Under the pieces are notes generated by a model. That model had not been told where the DNA came from. It saw only the letters and a list, made by a program, of their open reading frames with translations, and searched no databases. Shown here in pieces: positions 38,978-47,599 of a DNA stretch of 64,000 nt. Position 1 is the stretch's first letter. Every line of letters starts with the position of its first letter. A program made the position numbers and the translations under genes. This DNA comes from Zobellella denitrificans. GTDB taxonomy: Bacteria > Pseudomonadota > Gammaproteobacteria > Enterobacterales > Aeromonadaceae. The DNA lies in contig NZ_NMUO01000007.1 of assembly GCF_002237365.1 (NCBI RefSeq), positions 1-64,000 of the forward strand, read 5' to 3'.

Positions 38978-40656
38978 CCCTCGTCCTCGACCCGTTCGGT
39001 CGCACCCTGGCGCAGCCTGGCCAGGGTCGAGCCGCACTCCAGCGCCACCAGTATGGCCGCCACCAGCACCACCAGATCCAGGCCGAACAGGAACCAGTTG
39101 CCCTGATCGTAGAAGCCCTTGAGCTGGATCAGCAGCGCCAGCACCGTCATCACCAGCACGAACACCAGCGGCAGCAGGGTGTAGTACACCGGCCGCTTGA
39201 GCCGCGCCAGCATCACGGTGATCACCAGCAGGGTCAGGCCGGCCAGCAACTGGTTGGTGGTACCGAACAGGGGCCAGATCAGCAGGCCGCCGGAGCCGTC
39301 ACCGCCGGCGCCGAAGGCCAGCAGCAGGCAGGAGCCCACCGCCAGCAGGGTGGCCGGCGCCGCCTTCTGCATCCAGCCGAGGTTATAGATGCTGCCCCAC
39401 TCCTGGAAGATGTAGCGCTGCAGCCGCAGGCCGGTGTCCATGGTGGTGCCGGCGAACAGCACCGCCATCACGGTGAGGATGGTCTGGGACAGCTCGATAT
39501 TGAAGCCGAGGCCGTTGCTCAGGATATTGGCACCGCCCTGCACGAAGGCGGCCACCCCGCCCTTGCCGAAGGCGTCGTACACGCCCTGCCAGTCGGCCAG
39601 GGTGGCGAAGCCGGCGGTGGCGGCGATGATGGCGGCCAGCGCCAGGGAGCCCTCGCCGATGGCGCCGAAGTAACCCACGAAGCGCAGATCCGGCTCCTTG
39701 TTGAGCTGCTTGGAGGTGGTACCGGACGACACCAGACCGTGAAAACCGGAGATGGCGCCGCAGGCGATGGTGACGAACAACAGCGGGATCAGCGACGGCG
39801 TGCCTTCCGGCACATCGGTGTTGAAGGCCGGGGCCACCACCTCGGGGGCGGAGATGATGACGGCGCCGTAGAGCAGGGCCAGGCCCACGAACAGCTGCAG
39901 GCCGTTGATGTAGTCCCGGGGCTGCAGCAGCATCCATACCGGCAGCAACGAGGCGATGGCGGCATAGACGAACAGCAGGATGATCCACTGGGCCCTGTCG
40001 GTCAGGCCGAGGAACAGCTCCGGCAGCGCCAGGGGCATGGCAGGCCCGACCCAGATCAGGGCGTAGAGGGCGATCACCCCCACCACCGACACCGTGAGCA
40101 GGCCGATGATGCGACGGTAGATCAACTGGCCGATGATCAGCGCCACCACGATGGCGCCCCACACCGGGATCACCGCGGTCTGGAACTGGGTCAGCAGGCC
40201 GGCGATGACCACCGCGAACACGGCGTTCACCATCAGCAACACCAGAAAGATGACGATCATAAAGATGCTGCGGGCGCGGGCGCCCACCACGTCGCCGGTG
40301 AGGGCCCCCACCGACCTGGCCTTGTTGCGGTTACTGGCCCAGATGGCGCCGGCGTCGTGCACCCCGGCGAAGAAGATGGTGCCGAGCGTCACCCACAAGA
40401 AGGCCGGCACCCAGCCCCAGATCACCGCGATGGCCGGGCCGACAATGGGCGCGGCCCCGGCCACCGAGGTGAAGTGGTGGCCCCAGAGCACGAACTTGTT
40501 GGTAGGCACATAGTCCACCCCGTCCTCGAACTCGTGGGCCGGGGTGCGGAAAGCCGGATCCAGCCTGAAGATTTTTTCGGCAATAAACTTGGAATAGACG
40601 AAGTAGCCGAGCGCCATGGCGCCGAGCCCGGCCAGCATCAGGAATATTGCATTCAT
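38974..40656 (-). CDS. cstA: Carbon starvation protein CstA family transporter
   Basis: A 560-residue inner-membrane protein with about 15-16 TM helices. CstA signatures are FTSVAGAAPIVGPAIAVIWGWVPAFLWV, GVHDAGAIWASNRNKARSVG and ISGFHGLVSSGTTSKQL. Homologues import pyruvate (E. coli CstA, BtsT) or peptides. It is the shorter form (E. coli CstA 701). First gene of the cstA / Cys-Cys protein / ArsA-like ATPase operon. The 278 bases upstream are A/T-rich and presumably hold the promoter. Confidence 0.93.
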   Translation of the reverse strand: MNAIFLMLAGLGAMALGYFVYSKFIAEKIFRLDPAFRTPAHEFEDGVDYVPTNKFVLWGHHFTSVAGAAPIVGPAIAVIWGWVPAFLWVTLGTIFFAGVHDAGAIWASNRNKARSVGALTGDVVGARARSIFMIVIFLVLLMVNAVFAVVIAGLLTQFQTAVIPVWGAIVVALIIGQLIYRRIIGLLTVSVVGVIALYALIWVGPAMPLALPELFLGLTDRAQWIILLFVYAAIASLLPVWMLLQPRDYINGLQLFVGLALLYGAVIISAPEVVAPAFNTDVPEGTPSLIPLLFVTIACGAISGFHGLVSSGTTSKQLNKEPDLRFVGYFGAIGEGSLALAAIIAATAGFATLADWQGVYDAFGKGGVAAFVQGGANILSNGLGFNIELSQTILTVMAVLFAGTTMDTGLRLQRYIFQEWGSIYNLGWMQKAAPATLLAVGSCLLLAFGAGGDGSGGLLIWPLFGTTNQLLAGLTLLVITVMLARLKRPVYYTLLPLVFVLVMTVLALLIQLKGFYDQGNWFLFGLDLVVLVAAILVALECGSTLARLRQGATERVEDEG

Positions 40657-40934
40657 ATCACCATTCTCCCGTCAGAATAATGCAATGTTATTGTTGTTAT
40701 GGTTGCTCCAGGCCGGGCAGGAATGCCGGCCAGAGCCCTTAGCAAAGGCAAAAAGCCGGCCAAAATCAAGGAGTAATATCAAAAAGACGGGAAAGTGAAC
40801 GCCGCCTCCCGACGAGAGAGGCCGCATTGAATGCTGCGCAATGGTTAAACAAAAGAAAAACCAACCACAAAAAACAAACAGCCCAGGCGAAAGCATCACA
40901 AGAGCCCCAGGCAAGCCGATATCACACCAAATTA

Positions 40935-42770
40935 TCAGGCCGGAATCAGCAGCTCACGGAGCCGTTCGATACTCATCGGTTGGTGATACTTGAACCCCTG
41001 CAGGTAATCGCAGCCCTGCTCCTGCAGCCAGGCTTCCTGCTCCTGGTTTTCCACCCCCTCGGCCACCACTTCCAGCCCCAGGCCCCTGGCCAGGCCGAGG
41101 ATCGAGAGGGTAATGGCGCAGTCGTCCACGTCCTGAGGCAGATCCCGGGTGAAGGAACGGTCGATTTTGAGCTTGGTGAAAGGCAGGTTCTTGAGCCGCA
41201 GCAGCGAGGAATAGCCGGTGCCGAAGTCGTCGATGGACAGCTTGATGCCCATGCGCACCAGCTCCTCCAGGGTCTGGCGCAAGGCCCTGGAATCCCCCTT
41301 GATGGCGTCTTCGATCACTTCCAGCTCCAGCTGTTCCCCCTTCACCTGGTAGCGATGGAGCATCCCCCAGACCTTGTCGGACAGTTGGGGATCCATGATG
41401 GCATCGGCCGACAGGTTGACCGCCACCGGCGGCAACGCCACCTCCAGCCGGCAGGACTCCCGGATATCCCGGCATACCCGCTCCAGCACCCACTGATCCA
41501 GGGCGGCGATCAGGCCCGCCTCGTAGGCCAGGGGCAGGAACTCCGCCGGCGACATAAAGCCCAGGGTCTCGTGATGCCAGCGGACCAGGGCTTCGGCCCC
41601 CACCAGGCGCTGGCCGTCGTTGGCCACTATCGGCTGATAGAGCACGCTCAGCCCGTTGTTGGCGATGGCGTCCGCCAACTGGCTTTCCAGCAGGAAACGG
41701 GCCTTGGCCGAGGCGGAAATGTCCTGGTTGAAATACTGGGCCTGGCGCCGGCCGCTGGCCTTGGCGTGGTACATGGCGGATTCGCTGTGGCGGATCAGGG
41801 TGGAGATGTCGTCGCCGTCGTAGGGGAAGAAGGAGATGCCGATGCTCACACTCACCTGCACTTTCTGTTCGCCCACCATGATGGGATGGCCGATGGCTTC
41901 CAGAATGGCGTCCACCGCCCCGTGCATGGTGCCCACTTCCTTGGGAAAGCGGTAGATCATGGCGAACTCGTCGCCGCCCACCCGCGCCACCAGTTCCTTG
42001 CCCGGCAGCAGCATGCCCCGCAGCCGGGCCGCCACCTCGCTGACCACTTCGTTGCCCACGTGCAGCCCCATGCCGTTGTTGATGGCATTGAGCCGGTCGA
42101 TGTCGATCCACAGCAGGGCGAAAGGCTCGGGCAGGGCCCTGCTGCTCTGCTCGATCAGCCGCTTGATATGGTTGCGCAGGGCGCGCTGGTTGAACAGGCC
42201 GGTAAAATCATCGTGGTGGGTCACGTAGTCGAGCTCTTTGCGACTGTTCAGCCAGGCTTCGTGGGAATTGATCAGGCTGACGCAGCCGGCGATGGCGGTC
42301 ACGAAGGCGATGTCGGCCAGGGTCCAGCGGCGCCGCTGCCCGGCGGCCAGGGAGATCACGCCCCCGAGCCGGCAACCGTCGAAAATGGGTGCATCCAGCA
42401 GGGAGGCGACGCCACCGTCATCGCCGTCACAGTGGCTCAGGGTGAGGGTGCGCGGATCCGAGGAGACGTCCTCGACACTGATGATTTCGGCGGCGGACAG
42501 GGCGGAGAAATAGTCGCCCAGTTGCTCCCGGCCCAGGTTGCGGGGGCTGTTGTCGAGCCCGCTTTCCCGGCGGTAGGACAAAACCCGGTTCAGGCTGTTG
42601 CCGCTGATGCAGGTGGTCCAGACGCTGACCTTGTCCACGCCGAGCAGCTCGCCGCAGAGGGCGCTCAGGGCCTCCAGCTTGCCACGCTTGTCCCGCCCGC
42701 TGAAATCCCGGCTATGCTGCAGCTGCATCAGCGCCTGGTGATAGCCGAAAAAGGTCTGAATTTGATCCAC
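40935..42770 (-). CDS. GAF-GGDEF-EAL cyclic-di-GMP protein
   Basis: A 611-residue soluble protein. An N-terminal GAF-like domain covers about residues 25-170, a diguanylate cyclase domain about 180-345 and an EAL phosphodiesterase domain about 358-605. GGDEF (265-269) is intact. I see no RxxD I-site before it. The EAL domain has EALVRW (393-398), NLSAD, DDFGTGYSSL and EGVEN, all expected of an active enzyme. Both activities are therefore possible. No TM helix, so the GAF domain probably sets the balance. Monocistronic. Confidence 0.93.
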   Translation of the reverse strand: MDQIQTFFGYHQALMQLQHSRDFSGRDKRGKLEALSALCGELLGVDKVSVWTTCISGNSLNRVLSYRRESGLDNSPRNLGREQLGDYFSALSAAEIISVEDVSSDPRTLTLSHCDGDDGGVASLLDAPIFDGCRLGGVISLAAGQRRRWTLADIAFVTAIAGCVSLINSHEAWLNSRKELDYVTHHDDFTGLFNQRALRNHIKRLIEQSSRALPEPFALLWIDIDRLNAINNGMGLHVGNEVVSEVAARLRGMLLPGKELVARVGGDEFAMIYRFPKEVGTMHGAVDAILEAIGHPIMVGEQKVQVSVSIGISFFPYDGDDISTLIRHSESAMYHAKASGRRQAQYFNQDISASAKARFLLESQLADAIANNGLSVLYQPIVANDGQRLVGAEALVRWHHETLGFMSPAEFLPLAYEAGLIAALDQWVLERVCRDIRESCRLEVALPPVAVNLSADAIMDPQLSDKVWGMLHRYQVKGEQLELEVIEDAIKGDSRALRQTLEELVRMGIKLSIDDFGTGYSSLLRLKNLPFTKLKIDRSFTRDLPQDVDDCAITLSILGLARGLGLEVVAEGVENQEQEAWLQEQGCDYLQGFKYHQPMSIERLRELLIPA

Positions 42771-42925
42771 AGATAGTCCGTTAACTGTTTTTATCCCCGC
42801 CTATAATGGCAAAGCCATTCGGCACTGTCCACGCGCATTCCGTCCCGGCACAAAAACAGGACTCCCTCCGGCTATTTAATAACAGCTTGTTTTGTTTGAT
42901 GTTGTGCCCCCGAAGCCCGCGGGCC

Positions 42926-43171
42926 CTATTCTTCGCGGAAAATGGTGATCTGGCTGAAGCCGAGCTTGCGGAAGTATTCCTCGCGGAATTCCTTCAATGT
43001 TTTTCTGTCGTTGCGGCTGACGTTGGCCAACTGGGTTTCCATGCGACGAAACTCGGCCAGATCCACCCCTTCGGCCGCGGCGATGGCGTCGTAGAGGCTG
43101 TGGTGCTTGTCGTTGGCGTAGCCGATTTCTTTCTGTTGCTTGCGGTAGTGGTAACGGATGCGAAATGCCAT
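42926..43171 (-). CDS. Small conserved hypothetical protein
   Basis: An 81-residue soluble protein, MAFRIRYHYRKQQKEIGYANDKHH..., with a basic N-terminus and a helical C-half (RKTLKEFREEYFRKLGF). I do not recognise it. ATG 43171 is chosen over 43198. It is divergent from dctB, with a DctD-type palindrome in the gap. The 155 bases between it and the GGDEF-EAL gene show no gene. Confidence 0.65.
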   Translation of the reverse strand: MAFRIRYHYRKQQKEIGYANDKHHSLYDAIAAAEGVDLAEFRRMETQLANVSRNDRKTLKEFREEYFRKLGFSQITIFREE

Positions 43172-43237
43172 GGATGCGGTTCCCGGGGAAAAGGCCATTG
43201 TCGCCTCAATGGCGGCCCCGACTCAAGCCCGGACAGG

Positions 43238-43253
43238 GGACGGATTCCCATCC
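43238..43253. promoter_or_regulatory. DctD-type palindrome upstream of dctB
   Basis: GGACGG-ATTC-CCATCC matches the palindrome repeated upstream of the TRAP operon (GGGYGG-ATTY-CCAYCC). It ends 28 bases before the dctB start, overlapping its presumed promoter, which suggests autoregulation by the neighbouring DctD. Confidence 0.5.
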
Positions 43254-43281
43254 GCCCGCCATGGGCGCATAATGGGCGGGA

Positions 43282-45249
43282 ATGAAACGAACCTATGCCG
43301 CCCTTTCCGCTGCCGGCACCGGCAGGCGAAACCTGTTGCTACTGCTGCTCTTGCTGGGCATGGCTCTGCTCGCCTACCTGCTGTACGGCACCGCCCGCCT
43401 GCAGGCCATGGCCCAGATCCGCGAGCAGGCCGACGCCAACCTCAACCGCTATATCCTGAGCCTGCAGCACCAGCTCGACCGCCACAAGGACCTGCCCCGG
43501 CTGCTGGCCAACCAGCAGCAGTTGATCGCCCTGCTGCAGGATCCGGACAACCCGCACAAAACCGACCAGGCCAACCGTTACCTGGCCTGGGTCAACGACA
43601 CCATGGGCGCCACCGACAGTTACCTGATCGCCACCAACGGCATCACCCTGGCCGCCAGCAACTGGGATCAGCCCCGCCCCTTCACCGGCAACGACTACAG
43701 CTTCCGGCCCTATTTCCAGCAGGCGATGGAAGGGGGCCCCGGCCGCTATTTCGCCCTGGGCAATACCTCCCGGGTGCGGGGCTACTTCTTCTCCCACCCG
43801 GTGATGCAGGGCGAAGAGATCATCGGGGTCACCGTGGTCAAGGTGGACCTGGAAGACGTGGAAGAAGACTGGAGCGACCCGCTGCAGGACATACTGGTCA
43901 TGGACGAGGACGGGGTCATCTTTATCTCCACCCGCGCCCACTGGCGTTTCCGCACCCTGGGCCAGTTGCCGGGATACGAGCATATCCTGGCCAGCCGCCA
44001 GTATGGCAACCACGAATTGCGCCAGTTGCAGGCGCTGGCGGCAGGCCGGCCACCGGCGCTGGCCGGCCTGCTGTCCGAGGCGGACGTCGCCCGCATCCGC
44101 GCCAGCCAGCGCTACGGCAGCGCGCCGTTGCTGCCCCTCGACATAGTACGGCGGGAGGCCACCGCCCAGGGTGACCTGCTGCTTACCCTGATCGACCAAC
44201 CGCCCAGCTCCGATGGCCTGGATCCACAGCCGACCGGCCACTACCTGCTGGTCAGCCGGCTGCTGCCCGAGGCGGGCATGAGGGTGGCGGTGCTGGCCAG
44301 CCTGCGCCCGCTGGAGACCAGCGTTTTCCGTACCCTGGCGGTCGGGCTTACCTTCTACCTGGTGGTCGCCGCCCTGGCGCTGTTCCTGGTGGCCCGGCAC
44401 CGCTTGAAGAAACGCTACGAGGCCGAACTGCAACGGGCCCACGAGGCCCTGGAACTGCGGGTCGAGCAGCGCACCCGCGAGCTGACCGAAGCCAACCGGC
44501 GGCTGCAGCAGGAGATGGAGCAACACCACCAGACCCAGAACCAGCTGATCCAGACCGCCAAGCTGGCGGTGCTGGGCCAGCTTTCCGCCGGCATCAACCA
44601 CGAGCTGAGCCAGCCGCTCACCGCCATCCGCCACTATGCGGACAACGGCCGCAAGCTGCTGGAGCGGGGCAAGGCCGGGTCGGTGGCCACCAACCTGGAG
44701 GAAATCGCCGGCCTGGCCGGGCGTATGGCCACCATACTGCAGCCGCTGCGGGAATTCGCCCGCCAGAACGGCGATCTCGGGCAGAGCGTCAACCTGCAGC
44801 ACCTGCGCCAGGGGGTCATGGTGATCATGGGTAGCCAGCTGGAGCAGCAGGGCGCCCGCATCGACTGGCCCGACGATCTCGGCGAAGTCTGGGTGCGCGG
44901 CGACATCGGCCGGCTGGAGCAGGTGCTGGTGAACCTGATCAGCAACGCCCTGCAGGCCATGGCCGGGCAGGCGGAACCCCGCATCGAGGTGGGCCTCTGC
45001 ACCACCGACGAGGAGGTGCAGCTGACCCTGCGGGATCATGGCCCCGGCCTGGCGGAGCACGCCCTGGAGCACATCTTCGAGCCTTTCTATACCACCAAGT
45101 CCGCCGGCCTGGGGCTGGGGCTGTCCATCTCCCACCGCATCGTCCAGAGCCTGGACGGCCGGCTGGAGGCGCGCAACCACCCCGGTGGCGGCGCCCTCTT
45201 CACCCTGACCCTGAAACGGACCCGAGCGCACGAACAGGAGCCCCGATGA
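43282..45249 (+). CDS. dctB: DctB-type sensor histidine kinase
   Basis: A 655-residue membrane kinase. TM1 is about residues 15-34 and TM2 about 350-373, enclosing a double-Cache periplasmic sensor (NDTMGATDSYLIATNGITLAASNW, YSFRPYFQQAMEGGPGRYFALGN). The cytoplasmic part has a coiled coil, the H-box INHELSQPLTAIRHYADN (phospho-His 440) and HATPase boxes NLISNALQAM, DHGPGL and GLGLGLSI. No HAMP is obvious, as in DctB. The stop overlaps dctD (ATGA). The linked TAXI TRAP system suggests the ligand is an organic acid or amino acid. Confidence 0.93.
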   Translation: MKRTYAALSAAGTGRRNLLLLLLLLGMALLAYLLYGTARLQAMAQIREQADANLNRYILSLQHQLDRHKDLPRLLANQQQLIALLQDPDNPHKTDQANRYLAWVNDTMGATDSYLIATNGITLAASNWDQPRPFTGNDYSFRPYFQQAMEGGPGRYFALGNTSRVRGYFFSHPVMQGEEIIGVTVVKVDLEDVEEDWSDPLQDILVMDEDGVIFISTRAHWRFRTLGQLPGYEHILASRQYGNHELRQLQALAAGRPPALAGLLSEADVARIRASQRYGSAPLLPLDIVRREATAQGDLLLTLIDQPPSSDGLDPQPTGHYLLVSRLLPEAGMRVAVLASLRPLETSVFRTLAVGLTFYLVVAALALFLVARHRLKKRYEAELQRAHEALELRVEQRTRELTEANRRLQQEMEQHHQTQNQLIQTAKLAVLGQLSAGINHELSQPLTAIRHYADNGRKLLERGKAGSVATNLEEIAGLAGRMATILQPLREFARQNGDLGQSVNLQHLRQGVMVIMGSQLEQQGARIDWPDDLGEVWVRGDIGRLEQVLVNLISNALQAMAGQAEPRIEVGLCTTDEEVQLTLRDHGPGLAEHALEHIFEPFYTTKSAGLGLGLSISHRIVQSLDGRLEARNHPGGGALFTLTLKRTRAHEQEPR

Positions 45250-46613
45250 ACAGCGATCACACCGTCATCCTGGTGGACGACGATCCCCATGTCCGGCTGT
45301 CCGCCGGCCAGACCCTGGAGCTGGAAGACTACCAGGTCGTCCCCCTGGCCAGTGCCGAACGGGCGCTGGCCCTGATCGACCAGGATTTTACCGGGGTGCT
45401 GGTCACCGACATCAACATGCCGGGCATGACCGGGCTCGAGCTGCTGCAGCAGGTCAAGGCGGTGGATGCGGACATTCCGGTGATCCTGATCACCGGCTTC
45501 GGCGACATCTCCATGGCGGTGGGCGCCATCCGCAACGGCGCCTACGACTTTATCGAAAAGCCCTTCTCCGCCGACCTGCTGCTGGACGTGGTGCACCGGG
45601 CCCTGGAAAAGCGCGCCCTGACCCTGGAGAACCGCCAGCTGCGCCAGGAGCTGCAGGCCCAGAGCGCGCCCGGCCCGCGCATCATCGGCAACACTCCCGC
45701 GGTCCAGCAACTGCGCCGGCTGGTGCAGGCGGTGGCGGAAACCCCGGCCGACGTGCTGCTGATGGGCGAAACCGGCACCGGCAAGGATTTGCTGGCCCGC
45801 TATATCCATGAACACAGCCCGCGCCGGGAGCGCAACTTTGTGGCCATCAACTGCGGCGGCATGCCCGAGACCCTGATCGAGTCCGAGCTGTTCGGCCATG
45901 AGAAGGGCGCCTTTACCGACGCCAAGGAAAGGCGTATCGGCAAGTTCGAGCACGCCCATGGCGGCACCCTCTTCCTCGACGAGATCGAAAGCATGCCCAT
46001 GAGCCTGCAGGTCAAGCTGCTGCGGGTACTGGAAGAACGGGCCATAGAGCGGCTCGGCTCCAACAAGCTGATCCCCTTGGATCTGCGCATCATCGCCGCC
46101 ACCAAGGCGGATCTCAAGGCCCAGGCGGAGGCCGGGGAATTCCGGGAGGATCTTTATTACCGGCTGAATGTGGTGCGCATCGACATCCCGCCCCTGCGCG
46201 CCCGGGCCCAGGACATCCCCATGCTGTTCCAGCACTTCGCCCTGCTCGCCTCCGCCCTGTACGAACGGGAGATACCGCCCCTGTCGGCGGAGCGGATCCA
46301 CCGCCTGATGAGCCACGACTGGCCGGGCAACGTACGCGAGCTGCGTAACCTGGCGGAGCGCTACGTGCTGCTGGGCGAGGCCTGCACCTTCGACTTCGAC
46401 GACAGGCCCATCCTCGACCAGGAGCCCACCGCCCTGGGGCTGGCGGCCCGGGTCGACCATTTCGAAAAAACCCTGATCCAGGCCGAACTGGCCCGCCATG
46501 GTGGCTCCATCAAGGACACCCTGGAGAGCCTGCAGCTGCCGCGCAAGACCCTGTACGACAAGATGAAGAAGCACGGTCTGGACAAGAACGACTACAAGGC
46601 CGAGCTGGGCTGA
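45246..46613 (+). CDS. dctD: DctD-type sigma-54 activator with GAFTDA loop
   Basis: A 455-residue NtrC-family response regulator. Receiver domain 5-120 with phospho-acceptor Asp55; AAA+ domain about 143-385 with Walker A GETGTGK (174-180) and Walker B TLFLDEIE; FIS-like helix-turn-helix at the C-terminus (LPRKTLYDKMKKHGL). The sigma-54-contacting loop reads GAFTDA (221-226) and not the usual GAFTGA, confirmed in the DNA as GAC. Probable target: the sigma-54 promoter before the TRAP permease. Confidence 0.93.
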   Translation: MNSDHTVILVDDDPHVRLSAGQTLELEDYQVVPLASAERALALIDQDFTGVLVTDINMPGMTGLELLQQVKAVDADIPVILITGFGDISMAVGAIRNGAYDFIEKPFSADLLLDVVHRALEKRALTLENRQLRQELQAQSAPGPRIIGNTPAVQQLRRLVQAVAETPADVLLMGETGTGKDLLARYIHEHSPRRERNFVAINCGGMPETLIESELFGHEKGAFTDAKERRIGKFEHAHGGTLFLDEIESMPMSLQVKLLRVLEERAIERLGSNKLIPLDLRIIAATKADLKAQAEAGEFREDLYYRLNVVRIDIPPLRARAQDIPMLFQHFALLASALYEREIPPLSAERIHRLMSHDWPGNVRELRNLAERYVLLGEACTFDFDDRPILDQEPTALGLAARVDHFEKTLIQAELARHGGSIKDTLESLQLPRKTLYDKMKKHGLDKNDYKAELG

Positions 46614-46678
46614 TCGGCCTTGCTTTTACCCATGGAACCGTTAAATATAAGCAATCACTAAAATAAAAAGAGGTGACC

Positions 46679-47104
46679 ATGACGGACAAAATCTACCGGG
46701 TACAAACCGAAATGACCGCCGGCTGGAGGGTCAGCGCCCAGGTGGGCAACCACCAGATGGTGATAGACCAGGCCACCGCCGGCGACACCGGCCCCAACCC
46801 CCTCGATACCTTCCTGTTTTCCCTGGCCGGCTGCGTGTCCACCATCGCCAAGATGGTGGCCCGGGAGCAGGGCATCGCCTTCAGGGGCATCAAGGTAGCG
46901 GTGGAAGGGGTGCTCAACCCGGCGGCCCTGGCCGGCAAGCCCAGCGAGGATCCGGTGGGCTTCAAGCGCATCGACATCCGGGCCGACATCGACGCCGACC
47001 TGGACGACGAGCAAAAGCTTGCTTTCCTCGAGCTGGTCTGCCGGCGCTGCCCGGTGCACCATAACCTCTGTCATCCCTGCCTGATCGAGCACCGCCTCGG
47101 CTGA
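46679..47104 (+). CDS. OsmC-family protein
   Basis: A 141-residue OsmC/Ohr-fold protein. The peroxidatic Cys is in FLFSLAGCVSTIAKMVAREQ and the second Cys in CRRCPVHHNL. The family reduces organic peroxides; this variant is of the YhfA-like type, whose substrate is unclear. ATG 46679 follows AGAGGTG. It lies between dctD and the TRAP operon and is probably read separately. Confidence 0.85.
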   Translation: MTDKIYRVQTEMTAGWRVSAQVGNHQMVIDQATAGDTGPNPLDTFLFSLAGCVSTIAKMVAREQGIAFRGIKVAVEGVLNPAALAGKPSEDPVGFKRIDIRADIDADLDDEQKLAFLELVCRRCPVHHNLCHPCLIEHRLG

Positions 47105-47116
47105 TACCGACCCCAT

Positions 47117-47132
47117 GGGTGGATTTCCACCC
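47117..47132. promoter_or_regulatory. DctD-type palindrome, distal site
   Basis: GGGTGG-ATTT-CCACCC, the core of a perfect 10+4+10 palindrome (47113-47136) directly after the OsmC gene. No T-run follows, so it is more likely an operator than a terminator. Its centre is about 373 bases upstream of the predicted TRAP transcription start. Confidence 0.45.
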
Positions 47133-47326
47133 ATGGATGTCCCCCCTTTCTTCCGGCGGGAACAACAATGCCAGCCGCCAGGATATATCCCCCCGAAACA
47201 ATCCCAGGCCGGCTTGCGCCTGCCCTCTCCCTGTACGCCAAGGCGTGATGTTTCGACCTGATGGCTTTCGCTGCTGGTGAGCCGGGCAATATTTTCCAGG
47301 CCTGAGTTTGCCCGGAGCGACCCCAT

Positions 47327-47374
47327 GGGGGGAAAACCATCCACTGCCATTTGATAAATGGCGGATTCCCACCC
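47327..47374. promoter_or_regulatory. Two DctD-type palindromes, proximal enhancer sites
   Basis: GGGGGG-AAAA-CCATCC (47327-47342) and TGGCGG-ATTC-CCACCC (47359-47374), centres 32 bp apart (three helical turns). They lie about 163 and 131 bases upstream of the predicted start from the sigma-54 promoter at 47471. They match the palindromes at 47117 and 43238. Elsewhere the 495-base OsmC-TRAP gap shows only A/T-rich sequence. Confidence 0.55.
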
Positions 47375-47470
47375 ATTTTCATTCTAAAAAAGAACAAAAG
47401 TTAATCACTCCCTCCTCTCTTGTAGTGAAAATGTAACGCCACAGCACCATTCCGGGGCAATTACATAAAG

Positions 47471-47487
47471 TTGGTCTCTTTTTTGCA
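47471..47487 (+). promoter_or_regulatory. Sigma-54 promoter of the TRAP operon
   Basis: TTGGTCTCTTTTTTGCA: GG at 47473-47474 and GC at 47485-47486 with exactly 10 bases between, plus TTGC at -12. It fits the RpoN consensus and stands 112 bases before the permease start. A DctD-type activator gene is adjacent. Confidence 0.75.
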
Positions 47488-47599
47488 AACCACATGTTAA
47501 CAGCAACGCCAGCCTGATCACCTTCCGGTTACAGAAGGTGAACAGTGGCAGGGAAAGCCGACCGGTCCGCCAGGGCCGGAGCAAAAACAGAGGTAAACG

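Noticed and set aside
47113-47136. Perfect palindrome after the OsmC gene as a rho-independent terminator
   Set aside because: No T-run follows on either strand, and its core recurs at three other places near dctBD and the TRAP promoter, so an operator is the better reading.
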